A DNA stretch of 64,000 nt from Eubacteriales bacterium (GCA_030524545.1 JAUNGM010000006.1:1-64000); one strand, 5' to 3'. Shown: positions 8,524 through 18,154, numbered from the stretch's first letter. Numbers and translations are program-made. Notes: a model not told the origin generated them from the sequence alone.

Positions 8524-8557
8524 GTATGCGATTAGGTACAAAAAATATGCAAACCAG

Positions 8558-8587
8558 TTGGACAATATCCTGTTTTTATGATATAAT
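8558..8587 (+). promoter_or_regulatory. Promoter of PFOR
   Basis: TTGGAC (8558-8563), 18-nt spacer, TATAAT (8582-8587). A short hairpin, TAGGC/GCCTA at 8602-8620, lies just after the probable transcription start and could be an operator or mRNA-stabilising element. Confidence 0.65.
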
Positions 8588-8660
8588 CATAAACGGAATT
8601 TTAGGCACATCTGTGGCCTAGAAATAATTATTTTCATACCTTTAAGGAGGAAAAGAAACT

Positions 8661-11600
8661 ATGGCAAGAAAGATGAAAACCATGGATGGTAACCATGCAG
8701 CCGCTCATGCATCTTACGCTTTTTCTGATGTAGCTGCAATTTACCCGATCACCCCTTCATCTGTTATGGCGGAAGCAACAGACGAGTGGGCTACCCAGGG
8801 AAGAAAGAACATCTTCGGACAGGAAGTACAGGTAACTGAAATGCAGTCTGAGGCTGGTGCTGCAGGTGCAGTTCACGGATCTCTGGCAGCAGGTGCTTTA
8901 ACAACCACCTACACTGCATCCCAGGGCCTTCTTCTGATGATCCCGAACCTTTACAAAATCGCTGGTGAGCAGTTACCGGGCGTTATCAACGTATCCGCTC
9001 GTGCACTTGCATCCCACGCACTTTCTATCTTCGGTGACCATTCCGACGTTATGGCATGTCGTCAGACAGGCTGCGCTATGCTGTGTGAATCTTCCGTACA
9101 GGAAGTTATGGACTTAACTCCGGTTGCACATCTGGCAGCAATTAAGGGCAAAGTACCTTTCATCAACTTCTTTGATGGTTTCCGTACATCCCACGAGATC
9201 CAGAAGATTGAAACATGGGACTACGAAGACCTGAAAGACATGGCTGATATGGATGCAATCGCAGAATTCCGTAATCATGCCCTGAACCCGAACCATCCGT
9301 GCCAGAGAGGTTCCGCTCAGAACCCGGATATCTTCTTCCAGGCAAGAGAAGCATGTAATCCGTACTACGATGCTCTTCCGGCAGTCGTACAGGAATACAT
9401 GGACAAAGTAAATGAGAAGATCGGCACAGACTACAAACTGTTCAACTACTACGGTGCAGAAGATGCAGAACACGTAATCGTAGCTATGGGCTCTGTAAAT
9501 GATACCATCGAAGAGACCATCGATTACCTGGTAGCAGCAGGCAAAAAAGTCGGCGTTATCAAAGTTCGTCTGTACAGACCATTCAGCGCACAGGCACTGA
9601 TCGATGCTATTCCTGCTTCCGTAAAACAGATCACTGTTCTTGACAGAACAAAAGAGCCGGGTGCTCTTGGCGAGCCTCTGTACCTTGATGTTGTAGCTGC
9701 TCTGAAAGACAGCCAGTTCAAGGATGTAAAGGTATTCTCCGGACGTTACGGCTTAGGTTCCAAGGATACAACTCCGGCACAGATCGTAGCTGTATACGAG
9801 AACACTGAAAAAGAAAAATTCACCATCGGTATCGTTGATGATGTTACCAACCTTTCTCTGGAAACAGGCGCTCCGCTTGTTACGACTCCGGAAGGAACCA
9901 CCAACTGTAAATTCTGGGGCCTTGGTGCTGACGGTACAGTAGGTGCTAACAAGAACTCCATCAAGATCATCGGTGACAACACTGACATGTACGCTCAGGC
10001 TTACTTTGATTATGACTCCAAGAAGTCCGGCGGTGTTACCATGTCCCACTTACGTTTTGGTAAGAAACCGATCAAATCCACATATCTGATCCATAAGGCA
10101 GACTTCGTTGCATGCCACAACCCGTCCTATGTAAACAAATACAACATGGTACAGGAACTGGTAGACGGCGGTACATTCCTTCTGAATTGTGCATGGGATA
10201 TGGAAGGCCTTGAGAAACATTTACCGGGACAGGTAAAAGCTTTCATCGCTAACCATGACATCAAGTTCTACACCATCGACGGTGTGAAGATCGGTATCGA
10301 AACCGGTATGGGACCAACCCGTATCAACACTATCCTTCAGTCCGCATTCTTCAAACTTACCGGTATTATTCCGGAAGACCAGGCCATCGACCTGATGAAG
10401 GCTGCTGCAAAAGCAACTTACGGACGTAAAGGTGATGACGTTGTTCAGAAGAACTGGGCAGCTATCGACGAAGGTGCAAAACAGGTCGTTAAGATCGAAG
10501 TTCCGGAAAGCTGGAAAGATGCAGCAGATGAAGGCCTGTTCATGGCTCATGCTGAAACCGGAAGAAAAGACGTTGTTGATTTCGTAAACAACATCCAGGC
10601 AAAAGTAAATGCTCAGGAAGGTAACTCCCTGCCTGTATCCGCATTTAAAGAATACGTAGACGGTACCACACCATCCGGTGCTTCCGCATACGAAAAACGT
10701 GGTATTGCCGTAAATATCCCTGTATGGCAGCCGGAAAACTGTATCCAGTGTAACCGCTGTGCATATGTCTGCCCGCACGCTGTTATCCGTCCTGTAGCTC
10801 TGACAGAAGAAGAAGCTGCAGCAGCTCCGGAAGGAATGCAGACTCTGCCGATGACAGGCATGAAAGAATACAAATTCTCCATGACAGTATCCGCTCTTGA
10901 CTGTACAGGATGCGGTTCCTGTGCAAATGTCTGCCCGGGCAAGAAAGGTGCCAAAGCTCTTGCTATGGAAAACCTGGAAGCAAACGCAGGCACTCAGAAA
11001 TACTTCGACTATGCAGTAACTCTGCCGGAAAAAGCAGACGTTATCGCTAAATTTAAAGAAGCTACCGTTAAAGGAAGCCAGTTCAAACAGCCTCTGCTTG
11101 AGTTCTCCGGAGCTTGTGCAGGTTGTGGTGAAACACCATACGCAAAACTGATCACCCAGCTCTTCGGTGACAGAATGTACATTGCAAACGCAACAGGATG
11201 CTCCTCTATCTGGGGTAACTCCTCACCGTCCACACCATATACCGTAAATGCTAAGGGACAGGGTCCTGCATGGGCTAACTCCCTGTTCGAAGACAATGCA
11301 GAGTTCGGTTATGGTATGCTTCTTGCTCAGAAAGCAATCCGTGACGGTCTGAAAGGCAAAGTAGAAGGTCTTCTTGAATGCGACTGCTGCGGCGAAGACG
11401 TTAAGGCAGCTGCTCAGGAATGGCTGGATACCTTCAGCGTAGGCGCAACCAACGGAGCTGCAACTGACAAACTGGTAGCAGCCTGCGAAGCATGCGGATG
11501 CGACGAGTGCAAAGAAGTTCTGGCTCAGAAAGACTTCCTGGCTAAGAAATCCCAGTGGATCTTCGGTGGTGACGGATGGGCTTACGATATCGGATTCGGC

Positions 11601-12200
11601 GGTGTTGACCACGTTCTCGCAAGCGGACGCGACATCAACGTTATGGTATTCGATACAGAAGTTTACTCCAACACAGGCGGACAGTCCTCCAAATCCACAC
11701 CGACCGGTGCAATCGCTCAGTTCGCTGCAGGCGGTAAAGAAGTGAAGAAGAAAGATATGGCTTCCATCGCAATGAGCTACGGCTATGTATACGTTGCTCA
11801 GATTTCCATGGGCGCTGACTTCAACCAGACTGTAAAAGCAATCGCTGAAGCAGAAGCATATCCGGGACCATCCCTGATCATCGCTTACGCTCCATGTATC
11901 AACCATGGTATCAAGAAAGGTATGGCAAAAGCTCAGACTGAGGAAGAACTGGCAGTTAAGTGCGGATACTGGCACAACTTCAGATTCAACCCGGCAGCAG
12001 AAGGAAGCAAGTTCACTCTTGATTCCAAGGCTCCGAACATGGAAGACTACCAGGCATTCCTTGACGGTGAAGTTCGTTACAACTCTCTGAAACGTCAGAA
12101 TCCTGAAAAGGCAGCCAGACTGTTCGCTAAGAACGAAGCTGAAGCAAAAGCAAGATATGAATATCTGAATAAACTCATCACTCTTTACGGAGAGGAATAA
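8661..12200 (+). CDS. nifJ: Pyruvate:ferredoxin (flavodoxin) oxidoreductase
   Basis: 1179 residues, full length for the single-chain homodimeric enzyme that converts pyruvate and CoA to acetyl-CoA, CO2 and reduced ferredoxin. The order is standard: N-terminal pyrimidine-binding domain (YPITPSSVMAE), CoA/central domains, two [4Fe-4S] clusters (Cys694, 697, 700, 704 and Cys748, 751, 754, 758), the proximal-cluster cysteines (ACAGCGE), and the C-terminal ThDP site (GDGWAYDIGFGG and NTGGQSSKSTPTGA). Ribosome site AAGGAGG. Codon choice is strongly biased (CTG, GGT, AAC), as for a highly expressed gene. It would take the pyruvate released by YgeX or by glycolysis. Confidence 0.98.
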   Translation: MARKMKTMDGNHAAAHASYAFSDVAAIYPITPSSVMAEATDEWATQGRKNIFGQEVQVTEMQSEAGAAGAVHGSLAAGALTTTYTASQGLLLMIPNLYKIAGEQLPGVINVSARALASHALSIFGDHSDVMACRQTGCAMLCESSVQEVMDLTPVAHLAAIKGKVPFINFFDGFRTSHEIQKIETWDYEDLKDMADMDAIAEFRNHALNPNHPCQRGSAQNPDIFFQAREACNPYYDALPAVVQEYMDKVNEKIGTDYKLFNYYGAEDAEHVIVAMGSVNDTIEETIDYLVAAGKKVGVIKVRLYRPFSAQALIDAIPASVKQITVLDRTKEPGALGEPLYLDVVAALKDSQFKDVKVFSGRYGLGSKDTTPAQIVAVYENTEKEKFTIGIVDDVTNLSLETGAPLVTTPEGTTNCKFWGLGADGTVGANKNSIKIIGDNTDMYAQAYFDYDSKKSGGVTMSHLRFGKKPIKSTYLIHKADFVACHNPSYVNKYNMVQELVDGGTFLLNCAWDMEGLEKHLPGQVKAFIANHDIKFYTIDGVKIGIETGMGPTRINTILQSAFFKLTGIIPEDQAIDLMKAAAKATYGRKGDDVVQKNWAAIDEGAKQVVKIEVPESWKDAADEGLFMAHAETGRKDVVDFVNNIQAKVNAQEGNSLPVSAFKEYVDGTTPSGASAYEKRGIAVNIPVWQPENCIQCNRCAYVCPHAVIRPVALTEEEAAAAPEGMQTLPMTGMKEYKFSMTVSALDCTGCGSCANVCPGKKGAKALAMENLEANAGTQKYFDYAVTLPEKADVIAKFKEATVKGSQFKQPLLEFSGACAGCGETPYAKLITQLFGDRMYIANATGCSSIWGNSSPSTPYTVNAKGQGPAWANSLFEDNAEFGYGMLLAQKAIRDGLKGKVEGLLECDCCGEDVKAAAQEWLDTFSVGATNGAATDKLVAACEACGCDECKEVLAQKDFLAKKSQWIFGGDGWAYDIGFGGVDHVLASGRDINVMVFDTEVYSNTGGQSSKSTPTGAIAQFAAGGKEVKKKDMASIAMSYGYVYVAQISMGADFNQTVKAIAEAEAYPGPSLIIAYAPCINHGIKKGMAKAQTEEELAVKCGYWHNFRFNPAAEGSKFTLDSKAPNMEDYQAFLDGEVRYNSLKRQNPEKAARLFAKNEAEAKARYEYLNKLITLYGEE

Positions 12201-12258
12201 TAGAGTAGACCCGGATGGAGTTTTAGCTGTATTTTGAGTGACTCAGAATAGATTTGGG

Positions 12259-12286
12259 CCGCGGTACATTGGTACCGCGGTCTTTC
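12259..12286 (+). terminator. Terminator after PFOR
   Basis: Perfect 9-bp stem CCGCGGTAC (12259-12267) / GTACCGCGG (12272-12280) followed by TCTTTCT. Confidence 0.85.
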
Positions 12287-12327
12287 TGATTCTATAAGTA
12301 AATATATATGGTGCAGATAAATGAAAT

Positions 12328-12356
12328 TTGACAATCCTGTGATAGTTGACTATAAT
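12328..12356 (+). promoter_or_regulatory. Consensus promoter of the glycosyltransferase operon
   Basis: Perfect TTGACA (12328-12333), 17-nt spacer, perfect TATAAT (12351-12356). Confidence 0.85.
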
Positions 12357-12393
12357 CTAAGAATACGGCATGTAGAAAGAAGGGGAACTTTGA

Positions 12394-13353
12394 ATGGGTG
12401 TTTTATCAGTGATTTTGCCGGCTTACAATGAAGAACTGATGGTAGGGAAAGCCTGCCGTGTACTGCGTGAAATACTGAACAATGCCGGAATCTCTTATGA
12501 ACTTGTTTTAGTAGATGACGGATCAACCGACAATACCTGGGAGGAAATCCAAAAAGCAGGAGAAAGTGATCAAAATGTCATGGGAGTTCATTTTTCACGG
12601 AATTTCGGGAAGGAGTCTGCCATTTTTGCAGGTCTGGCCCAGGCTGCGGGAGATGTGGCAGCCGTCATGGACTGTGACCTTCAGCATCCTCCTGAAAAAC
12701 TCCTGGAAATGTACCGCTTATGGGAAAACGGTTATGAAGTGATTGAGGGTGTGAAGCAGAGCAGGGGGAAAGAAAGCCTGATCCATAAAAAAAGTGCAGG
12801 CTTTTTTTACAATATCATGTCCAGGGCAACAGGCGTGGATATGCAGAATGCCTCAGACTTTAAGATGATGGACCGCAGAGCCGTGGACAGTATTCTATCT
12901 ATGCCGGAGCGGAACATGTTTTTCCGGGCGACCTCCGGTTGGGTGGGCTTTAAGACTGCTTATGTGAAATTTGAGGTACAGGAACGTGAAGCAGGGGAAT
13001 CCAAATGGTCTTCCTGGTCACTGGTGAAATATGCATTTACCAATATTGTGGCTTTTACCACGCTGCCGCTGCAGTTTGTGACTTTGGGGGGCGTGGTGTG
13101 CCTGCTGCTTTCCCTGCTGCTTGCGGTATACTCTGTTGTGCAGTATTTCGCAGGACATGCGGTGGAAGGCTATACGACCATATTGATTATGCTGCTGTTT
13201 ATCGGAAGTGCGGTGATGATGAGCCTTGGGATCATCGGATATTATATTTCCAAAATCTATGAGGAAGTCAAGCGGCGTCCGCGCTATATTATTTCACAGA
13301 TCATGCGGGGAAAAGAAGACATTTCCAGCCAGGCAAATCAGGACGTACAATAG
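12394..13353 (+). CDS. Polyprenyl-phosphate glycosyltransferase, GtrB/DPM1-like (GT2)
   Basis: 319 residues. The GT-A domain (1-225) shows LPAYNEE, VDDGSTD, the DCDLQHPPE metal-binding motif and the SDFKMMDR segment of GtrB/ArnC/DPM1 enzymes. Two C-terminal membrane helices (about 228-255 and 265-290) anchor it, as in bacterial GtrB. Such enzymes load a sugar onto undecaprenyl phosphate at the inner face of the membrane for later transfer to envelope polymers. The GtrA-like flippase gene follows 14 bases downstream. No third, transfer-stage GT-C gene is adjacent. Donor sugar unknown. Confidence 0.88.
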   Translation: MGVLSVILPAYNEELMVGKACRVLREILNNAGISYELVLVDDGSTDNTWEEIQKAGESDQNVMGVHFSRNFGKESAIFAGLAQAAGDVAAVMDCDLQHPPEKLLEMYRLWENGYEVIEGVKQSRGKESLIHKKSAGFFYNIMSRATGVDMQNASDFKMMDRRAVDSILSMPERNMFFRATSGWVGFKTAYVKFEVQEREAGESKWSSWSLVKYAFTNIVAFTTLPLQFVTLGGVVCLLLSLLLAVYSVVQYFAGHAVEGYTTILIMLLFIGSAVMMSLGIIGYYISKIYEEVKRRPRYIISQIMRGKEDISSQANQDVQ

Positions 13354-13367
13354 GAACGGGGACACTT

Positions 13368-13784
13368 ATGAAAAATAGATTAAAATTACTTTATGGGAAT
13401 GCTGTGGTGCGCTATGTTTTTTTTGGCGGCTGCACCACCATGGTTAATCTTATCAGCTTTTATATATTGCGGAAGCTGCAGGTGGAACTGCATACGGCAA
13501 ATATGATCTCCATTATTTTGGCGATTTTATTTGCCTATGTGGTAAATTCCAGATTTGTGTTTCAGGACCGCTGTGAGACTCTGAAAGATCATTTCCGTCC
13601 TTTCTGCAAATTTATCAGTGCCAGGCTGGTCACTATGGTGATTGAAATAGGAAGTGTCTGGCTGTTGGTTGATATTATGGGATTATATGATATGGTCGGG
13701 AAATTTTTTACACAGTTTATTGTCATGGTCTTAAACTATATACTGAGTAAATTTTTTGTATTTACCACAGGGAAAAAAGCGTGA
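13368..13784 (+). CDS. GtrA-like membrane protein (putative lipid-linked sugar flippase)
   Basis: 138 residues with four predicted membrane helices and the GtrA pattern: RYVFFGGCTTMVN in helix 1, AYVVNSRFVF at the end of helix 2, and the C-terminal NYILSKFFVF. GtrA-family proteins are thought to flip undecaprenyl-phosphate sugars. It pairs with the GtrB-like gene just upstream in the same operon. Confidence 0.88.
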   Translation: MKNRLKLLYGNAVVRYVFFGGCTTMVNLISFYILRKLQVELHTANMISIILAILFAYVVNSRFVFQDRCETLKDHFRPFCKFISARLVTMVIEIGSVWLLVDIMGLYDMVGKFFTQFIVMVLNYILSKFFVFTTGKKA

Positions 13785-13797
13785 TGGCTTACAGCTA

Positions 13798-13826
13798 TTG
13801 CGCTTCTTTTTGTAATGTGCTAAAAT
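13798..13826 (+). promoter_or_regulatory. Possible promoter of cob operon
   Basis: TTGCGC (13798-13803), 17-nt spacer, TAAAAT (13821-13826). The -35 is weak. No cobalamin riboswitch elements were recognised in the short gap before cobT. Confidence 0.35.
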
Positions 13827-13896
13827 CTTAACGACTGCAGGACATAGAAAATGTCCGAAAAGTTTTTGGATCGTGAAAGAACGGGAGGAAGTAAAG

Positions 13897-14949
13897 ATGA
13901 CTTTAGAGGAAGCAGTTGCACAGGTAAAACCACTGGATCAGGAGGCAATGGAGGTGGCACGCAGACGCTGGGACAGCATCGCAAAGCCCCTGCATTCTCT
14001 TGGAAAAATGGAGGATCTGATCACCCAGATCGTGGGGATTACCGGGAAAACCAACGTAGATATCCGCAAAAAAGCCCTGGTTGCCATGTGCGCTGATAAT
14101 GGTGTTGTAGAGGAAGGCGTGACACAGACAGGGCAGGAAATCACAGCTCTTGTCGCTGATAATTTCCAGGCGGGGATCAGCACTGTCTGCGTGATGTGCC
14201 AGGAATATGGTGTGGATGTCCATCCGGTAGATGTGGGCATGGTGACAGATACCACAGTCCGCACAGATTTAAAAGTCGCATACGGTACCAGAAATATGAC
14301 AAAAGAGCCTGCTATGACAAGAGAGCAGGCAGTGAAGGCGATTGAAGCCGGTATTTTTATGGCAGAAGAATTGAAAGAAAAGGGATATCGCCTGATGGCC
14401 ACCGGTGAAATGGGAATTGGAAATACGACTACAAGCAGTGCAGTGGCTTCCGTGCTTCTTCATCAGCCTGTGGAGGATATGACCGGCAGAGGGGCAGGAC
14501 TTTCCAGCGAGGGGCTGCAGCGTAAGATTCATGCGATCAAAAAAGCAATTGAGCTTCATCAGCCGGATCCGGAAGATGCCATTGATGTTCTGGCAAAGGT
14601 CGGAGGATTTGATATTGCCGGAATGGCAGGTGTATTTTTGGGCGGTGCGGCTCTTGGGATACCGGTTTTGATGGACGGTTTTATTTCCTGCGTGGCTGCC
14701 CTGGTGGCAGGCAGTATCTGTCCGGCTGCGAGGGACTACATGATCTCATCTCATGTTTCCAAGGAGCCGGCTGCGCATTTGATCCTGGAACGTCTGGGAA
14801 AGGATCCGGTTATCCATGGGGATATGTGCCTTGGAGAAGGTACGGGGGCAATCACTCTGGTGCCGTTTTTGGATCTTGGCGCAAAGCTTTATAATACTTT
14901 GAGTACCTTTGGAGATATTCACATGGATCAGTATGAGGAGCTGAAATAG
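13897..14949 (+). CDS. cobT: Nicotinate-nucleotide--dimethylbenzimidazole phosphoribosyltransferase
   Basis: 350 residues from the ATG at 13897, chosen because GGGAGGA lies eight bases upstream; a GTG at 13873 is in frame but lacks a site. Motifs of CobT: CADNGVVEEGVTQT, TGEMGIGNTTTSSA, GGFDIAGMAG, and the C-terminal LGEGTGAI with the catalytic glutamate. It activates the lower ligand base as alpha-ribazole phosphate for cobalamin assembly. First gene of a tight cobT-cobU-cobS-(cobU-like)-cobC operon with overlapping or abutting codons. Confidence 0.95.
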   Translation: MTLEEAVAQVKPLDQEAMEVARRRWDSIAKPLHSLGKMEDLITQIVGITGKTNVDIRKKALVAMCADNGVVEEGVTQTGQEITALVADNFQAGISTVCVMCQEYGVDVHPVDVGMVTDTTVRTDLKVAYGTRNMTKEPAMTREQAVKAIEAGIFMAEELKEKGYRLMATGEMGIGNTTTSSAVASVLLHQPVEDMTGRGAGLSSEGLQRKIHAIKKAIELHQPDPEDAIDVLAKVGGFDIAGMAGVFLGGAALGIPVLMDGFISCVAALVAGSICPAARDYMISSHVSKEPAAHLILERLGKDPVIHGDMCLGEGTGAITLVPFLDLGAKLYNTLSTFGDIHMDQYEELK

Positions 14950-15477
14950 ATGCTGGTGCTGGTAACAGGCGGAAGCGGAAGCGGCAAATCTGCTTTTGCA
15001 GAGGATCGGGTGCTGTCTCTGGGGAAACGGAAGAGAATTTACATAGCTACCATGTTTCCTTTTGATGAGGAGAGCCATAAGAGGATTGCACGCCACAGAC
15101 ATATGCGTGCAGGTAAAGGCTTTGAGACTGTGGAATGTTACACGGGACTGAAAAATGTAAAAGTGCCGCAGGATTCGGCAGTGCTTCTGGAATGCATGTC
15201 CAATCTTACGGCCAATGAAATGTTTCAGGCGGATGGTGCACATGAAGAGACGGTCAGAGAAATCCTGACGGGTGTGGCCCGGCTGAAGGAACAGGCGCGC
15301 CATGTGGTGATTGTGACGAATGAGATTTTTTCCGAGGCAGCCTCCTATGAGGGGGAAACGGAGCTTTACCAGGCATACCTTGGAAAAATCAACAGGGAGA
15401 TCGCAGCTATGGCGGACGAGGTAACGGAAGTGGTTTACGGTATCCCGGTTTATCATAAAAGGAGGGGCTTTAGATGA
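14950..15477 (+). CDS. cobU: Adenosylcobinamide kinase / guanylyltransferase
   Basis: 175 residues, standard CobU length. P-loop GGSGSGKSAFAE at residues 7-18, YIATMFPFDEE, the guanylylation-site region RIARHRHMR, and VTNEIFSEA in the place of the family VTNEVG. It phosphorylates adenosylcobinamide and then makes adenosyl-GDP-cobinamide. Its ATG directly follows the cobT stop, and its stop overlaps the cobS start (ATGA). Confidence 0.93.
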   Translation: MLVLVTGGSGSGKSAFAEDRVLSLGKRKRIYIATMFPFDEESHKRIARHRHMRAGKGFETVECYTGLKNVKVPQDSAVLLECMSNLTANEMFQADGAHEETVREILTGVARLKEQARHVVIVTNEIFSEAASYEGETELYQAYLGKINREIAAMADEVTEVVYGIPVYHKRRGFR

Positions 15478-16250
15478 AGAGTCTCTGGAACAGTTTTAAA
15501 ATAGCGTTTTCCATGTTTTCCAAAATTCCGATGCCGCAGGCAGAGTGGACGAAGGAGAACATGAAGTATATGTTTTGCTTTTTTCCGTTTATCGGAGCTG
15601 TCATTGCAGGGCTGACACTGCTGGCAGCCTGGGCAGGCTGCCAGTTTGGCTTTGACAAGGGATTTGTGACGGCGGTATTGGTGCTGATTCCGGTGTTTGT
15701 CACAGGAGGAATCCATGTTGACGGACTTTTGGATACGGCGGATGCCATGAGTTCCTGGCAGGAGCGGAAACGCCGCCTGGAAATACTGAAGGATTCCAAT
15801 GCAGGTGCTTTTGCGGTGATCACGGCATGTGTATATTTTCTGGCATGGTACGGTGCTTACAGCCAGATCGGCGAAAGGGCATCGGTGATCTGTGTAATGG
15901 GAGCCGGATTTATGGTTTCCCGCTGTCTTTCCGCCCTTGGCGTGATTCTTATTCCAAAAGCAAGGGAAGACGGAACTGTGGCGGAGTTTTCCAGAAAAGC
16001 GGAGGATACGGTGGTTCGGAATGTTCTGCTGGTGTATCTGGCTCTGCTTCTGGTTTTGATGCTCCGGCTGCATCCGGTGTGCGGTGCTGCGGCATTTGCT
16101 GCTGCGGTTCTGATCTTTTTTTATTACCGCCATATGGCGATGAAATACTTTGGTGGTACGACCGGAGATCTGGCAGGATTTTTCCTGTGTATCTGTGAGG
16201 TGGGTATGGCGCTGGTGCTTGCAGTAGTGTCGAATTTTACAGGAGTATAG
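15474..16250 (+). CDS. cobS: Adenosylcobinamide-GDP ribazoletransferase
   Basis: 258 residues, polytopic membrane enzyme. CobS hallmarks: FSKIPMP near the N-terminus, the metal-binding GGIHVDGLLDTADAMSS (about residues 80-96), KDSNAGAFAV, and GGTTGDLAGF near the C-terminus. It joins GDP-cobinamide with alpha-ribazole (phosphate) in the membrane. Start overlaps cobU by four bases. Confidence 0.95.
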   Translation: MKSLWNSFKIAFSMFSKIPMPQAEWTKENMKYMFCFFPFIGAVIAGLTLLAAWAGCQFGFDKGFVTAVLVLIPVFVTGGIHVDGLLDTADAMSSWQERKRRLEILKDSNAGAFAVITACVYFLAWYGAYSQIGERASVICVMGAGFMVSRCLSALGVILIPKAREDGTVAEFSRKAEDTVVRNVLLVYLALLLVLMLRLHPVCGAAAFAAAVLIFFYYRHMAMKYFGGTTGDLAGFFLCICEVGMALVLAVVSNFTGV

Positions 16251-16254
16251 AAAA

Positions 16255-16635
16255 ATGGAAATGATTATCGGCGGCGCTTTTCAGGGAAAAAGTGCTTATG
16301 CAGAAAAGAAATATCCGGATAAAGTATGGATCAGCGGCGCATCTGCCAGTGAGGAGGAGCTTCTGAAAGCAGATGGGATTATAGGATTTCACGAGTATAT
16401 ACGCAGAGAGATGAAGGCGGGGAAGGACATAAGCGGACTTGCCGGAATTCTGATCAAGAAGAATCCTCAGGTAATCCTGGTATCCGACGAAGTGGGCTAC
16501 GGAGTGGTTCCGGTGGATGCCTTTGACAGGGCATACAGGGAAGCAGTGGGACGTATTTGTACGGAGCTTGCTTCTTATAGTTCCTGCGTGGTACGTGTGG
16601 TCTGCGGGATAGGGACGGTGATCAAGGATGATTAA
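16255..16635 (+). CDS. Short CobU-like nucleotide-binding protein
   Basis: 126 residues, about 50 fewer than CobU. It keeps a P-loop of CobU type (IIGGAFQGKSAYAE) and the segment VSDEVGYGVVPVDAFDRAYREAVGR, which corresponds to the C-terminal VTNEVG...N..G..N region of CobU. It lacks the HRxxR guanylylation segment. It may be a kinase-only or regulatory paralogue. Ends overlapping cobC by eight bases, so translation is probably coupled. Described from the sequence; function not established. Confidence 0.75.
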   Translation: MEMIIGGAFQGKSAYAEKKYPDKVWISGASASEEELLKADGIIGFHEYIRREMKAGKDISGLAGILIKKNPQVILVSDEVGYGVVPVDAFDRAYREAVGRICTELASYSSCVVRVVCGIGTVIKDD

Positions 16636-17227
16636 GTTCTGGCTGATCCGCCATGGAATGACAGAAGGAAACCGTCATGGGCGGTATATTGGTGTTACGG
16701 ACGAACCTCTTTGCCCGGAGGGACGGTCTATGCTGGACGATGTGTCTTATCCGGTACCGCAGATGGTTTTTTCAAGTCCTCTGATTCGATGCAGAGAGAC
16801 AGCCGGAATTTTGTTTCCGGAAAAAGAACCTTATGTGATCATGGAGCTTGCAGAATGTGATTTCGGCGATTTTGAAAATAAGAATTATAAAGAATTGTCC
16901 GGAAATGCGGAGTATCAGGCGTGGATCGACAGCAACGGAACCCTTCCGTTTCCGGGAGGGGAGAGCAGAGCAGAGTTCCGCGCCCGTTCCCTGACCGGCT
17001 TTGAAAAAGCAGTTCAGGAATGTATCCGGGAACACGTGGCCTGCGCAGCTTTGGTGATACATGGCGGAACGATCATGAATATCATGGAGGAATACGGCAG
17101 TCCTGCCCGTTCCTTTTATGAATGGCATGTAAAAAACGGCGGAGGATATCTGGTGGAGCTGGATGAAACAGAATGGCAGAACGGCAGGCGCAGGCTGAAC
17201 CTGTACGATACGGTAATGGAGGGATGA
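16628..17227 (+). CDS. cobC: Alpha-ribazole phosphatase / histidine phosphatase
   Basis: 199 residues of the histidine phosphatase superfamily. RHG motif at residues 8-10 (LIRHGMTEGN), SSPLIRCRET and the second catalytic histidine in VIHGGTIMNI. In cob operons this family removes the phosphate of alpha-ribazole phosphate or of adenosylcobalamin phosphate, before or after CobS. The operon position supports the cobC call. The next gene begins at its stop codon. Confidence 0.88.
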   Translation: MIKFWLIRHGMTEGNRHGRYIGVTDEPLCPEGRSMLDDVSYPVPQMVFSSPLIRCRETAGILFPEKEPYVIMELAECDFGDFENKNYKELSGNAEYQAWIDSNGTLPFPGGESRAEFRARSLTGFEKAVQECIREHVACAALVIHGGTIMNIMEEYGSPARSFYEWHVKNGGGYLVELDETEWQNGRRRLNLYDTVMEG

Positions 17228-17229
17228 GT

Positions 17230-18015
17230 ATGAATCAGAATTGGACAAGAATTGATCTGAAGATGAGAGCGAAAGAGGCTTTTAAAAAGAATTACTGGGC
17301 GGCAGTGGTCGTTTCCCTGATCGTAATTCTTGTGACTGCCGGAGGCGGTGTCGGCAATGGAAGGAGAACGTATACGACCGTTCAGGATACATATGAGGAG
17401 GTCGTAGAAAGGGATTATTTCGACTATGACCTGGATGATGAGACAGAAGCCTTTATTGATTCTTTGGATGCGCCTGCGGCATGGGGACTTAGTCTTTTGA
17501 TCACGGCATTTGCGATCGTTGTGGGCCTGGTGGTAGTCCTGTTTAAAACATTTATCGGGAATGCCCTGGAAGTGGGCGGATGTAAATTTTATATTGAAAA
17601 TCTGTATTCCAATCCAAAAATCGGCAGAATCGGATATGGATTTACTTCCGGATTCTATTTGAATGTGGTAAAAGTGATGTTCCTGCGTGGGCTTTTTACT
17701 TTTTTGTGGTCCCTGCTCTTTGTGATCCCGGGAATTATCAAGGCATATGAATATTATATGGTGCCTTACCTTCTTTCAGAGTATCCGGATATGACCTGGA
17801 AAGAGGCATCCCAAAGAAGCCGGGATATGATGTATGGGAATAAGATGGAAACCTTTATTTTGGAATTGTCATTCCTTCCGTGGCATCTGCTTTCCGCCAT
17901 TACAGGGGGAATTGTAGGGCTGTTTTATGTGAATCCTTATGTGGATGCTACGAAGGTGGAGCTTTATGACACCCTGGTATCAGGAACACAGAATATTTAT
18001 TATGAGCAGTATTAG
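17230..18015 (+). CDS. DUF975-family integral membrane protein
   Basis: 261 residues from the ATG at 17230; TGGAGGG sits seven bases upstream, and an ATG at 17224 is the alternative. A soluble N-terminus with LKMRAKEAFKKNYW, then about five membrane segments, with KAYEYYMVPYLLSEYPDM and a following helix typical of DUF975. The family is common in Firmicutes and of unknown function. Cotranscribed with the cob genes by position, though no functional link is evident. Confidence 0.8.
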   Translation: MNQNWTRIDLKMRAKEAFKKNYWAAVVVSLIVILVTAGGGVGNGRRTYTTVQDTYEEVVERDYFDYDLDDETEAFIDSLDAPAAWGLSLLITAFAIVVGLVVVLFKTFIGNALEVGGCKFYIENLYSNPKIGRIGYGFTSGFYLNVVKVMFLRGLFTFLWSLLFVIPGIIKAYEYYMVPYLLSEYPDMTWKEASQRSRDMMYGNKMETFILELSFLPWHLLSAITGGIVGLFYVNPYVDATKVELYDTLVSGTQNIYYEQY

Positions 18016-18021
18016 AGTCAA

Positions 18022-18058
18022 AGAGAAACCGTTTTTATCAGGCGGTTTCTCTTTTTTA
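18022..18058 (+). terminator. Terminator of the cob-DUF975 operon
   Basis: AGAGAAACCG (18022-18031) / CGGTTTCTCT (18043-18052), then six T. Confidence 0.9.
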
Positions 18059-18154
18059 ATGATACAGGAGAGTTCTCACTTTCCTATATCATTAAAAAGC
18101 ACTTCCAGGGAATTCTTCCGGAGTTTACTATCCATATTCCGCATATTTACAGGA

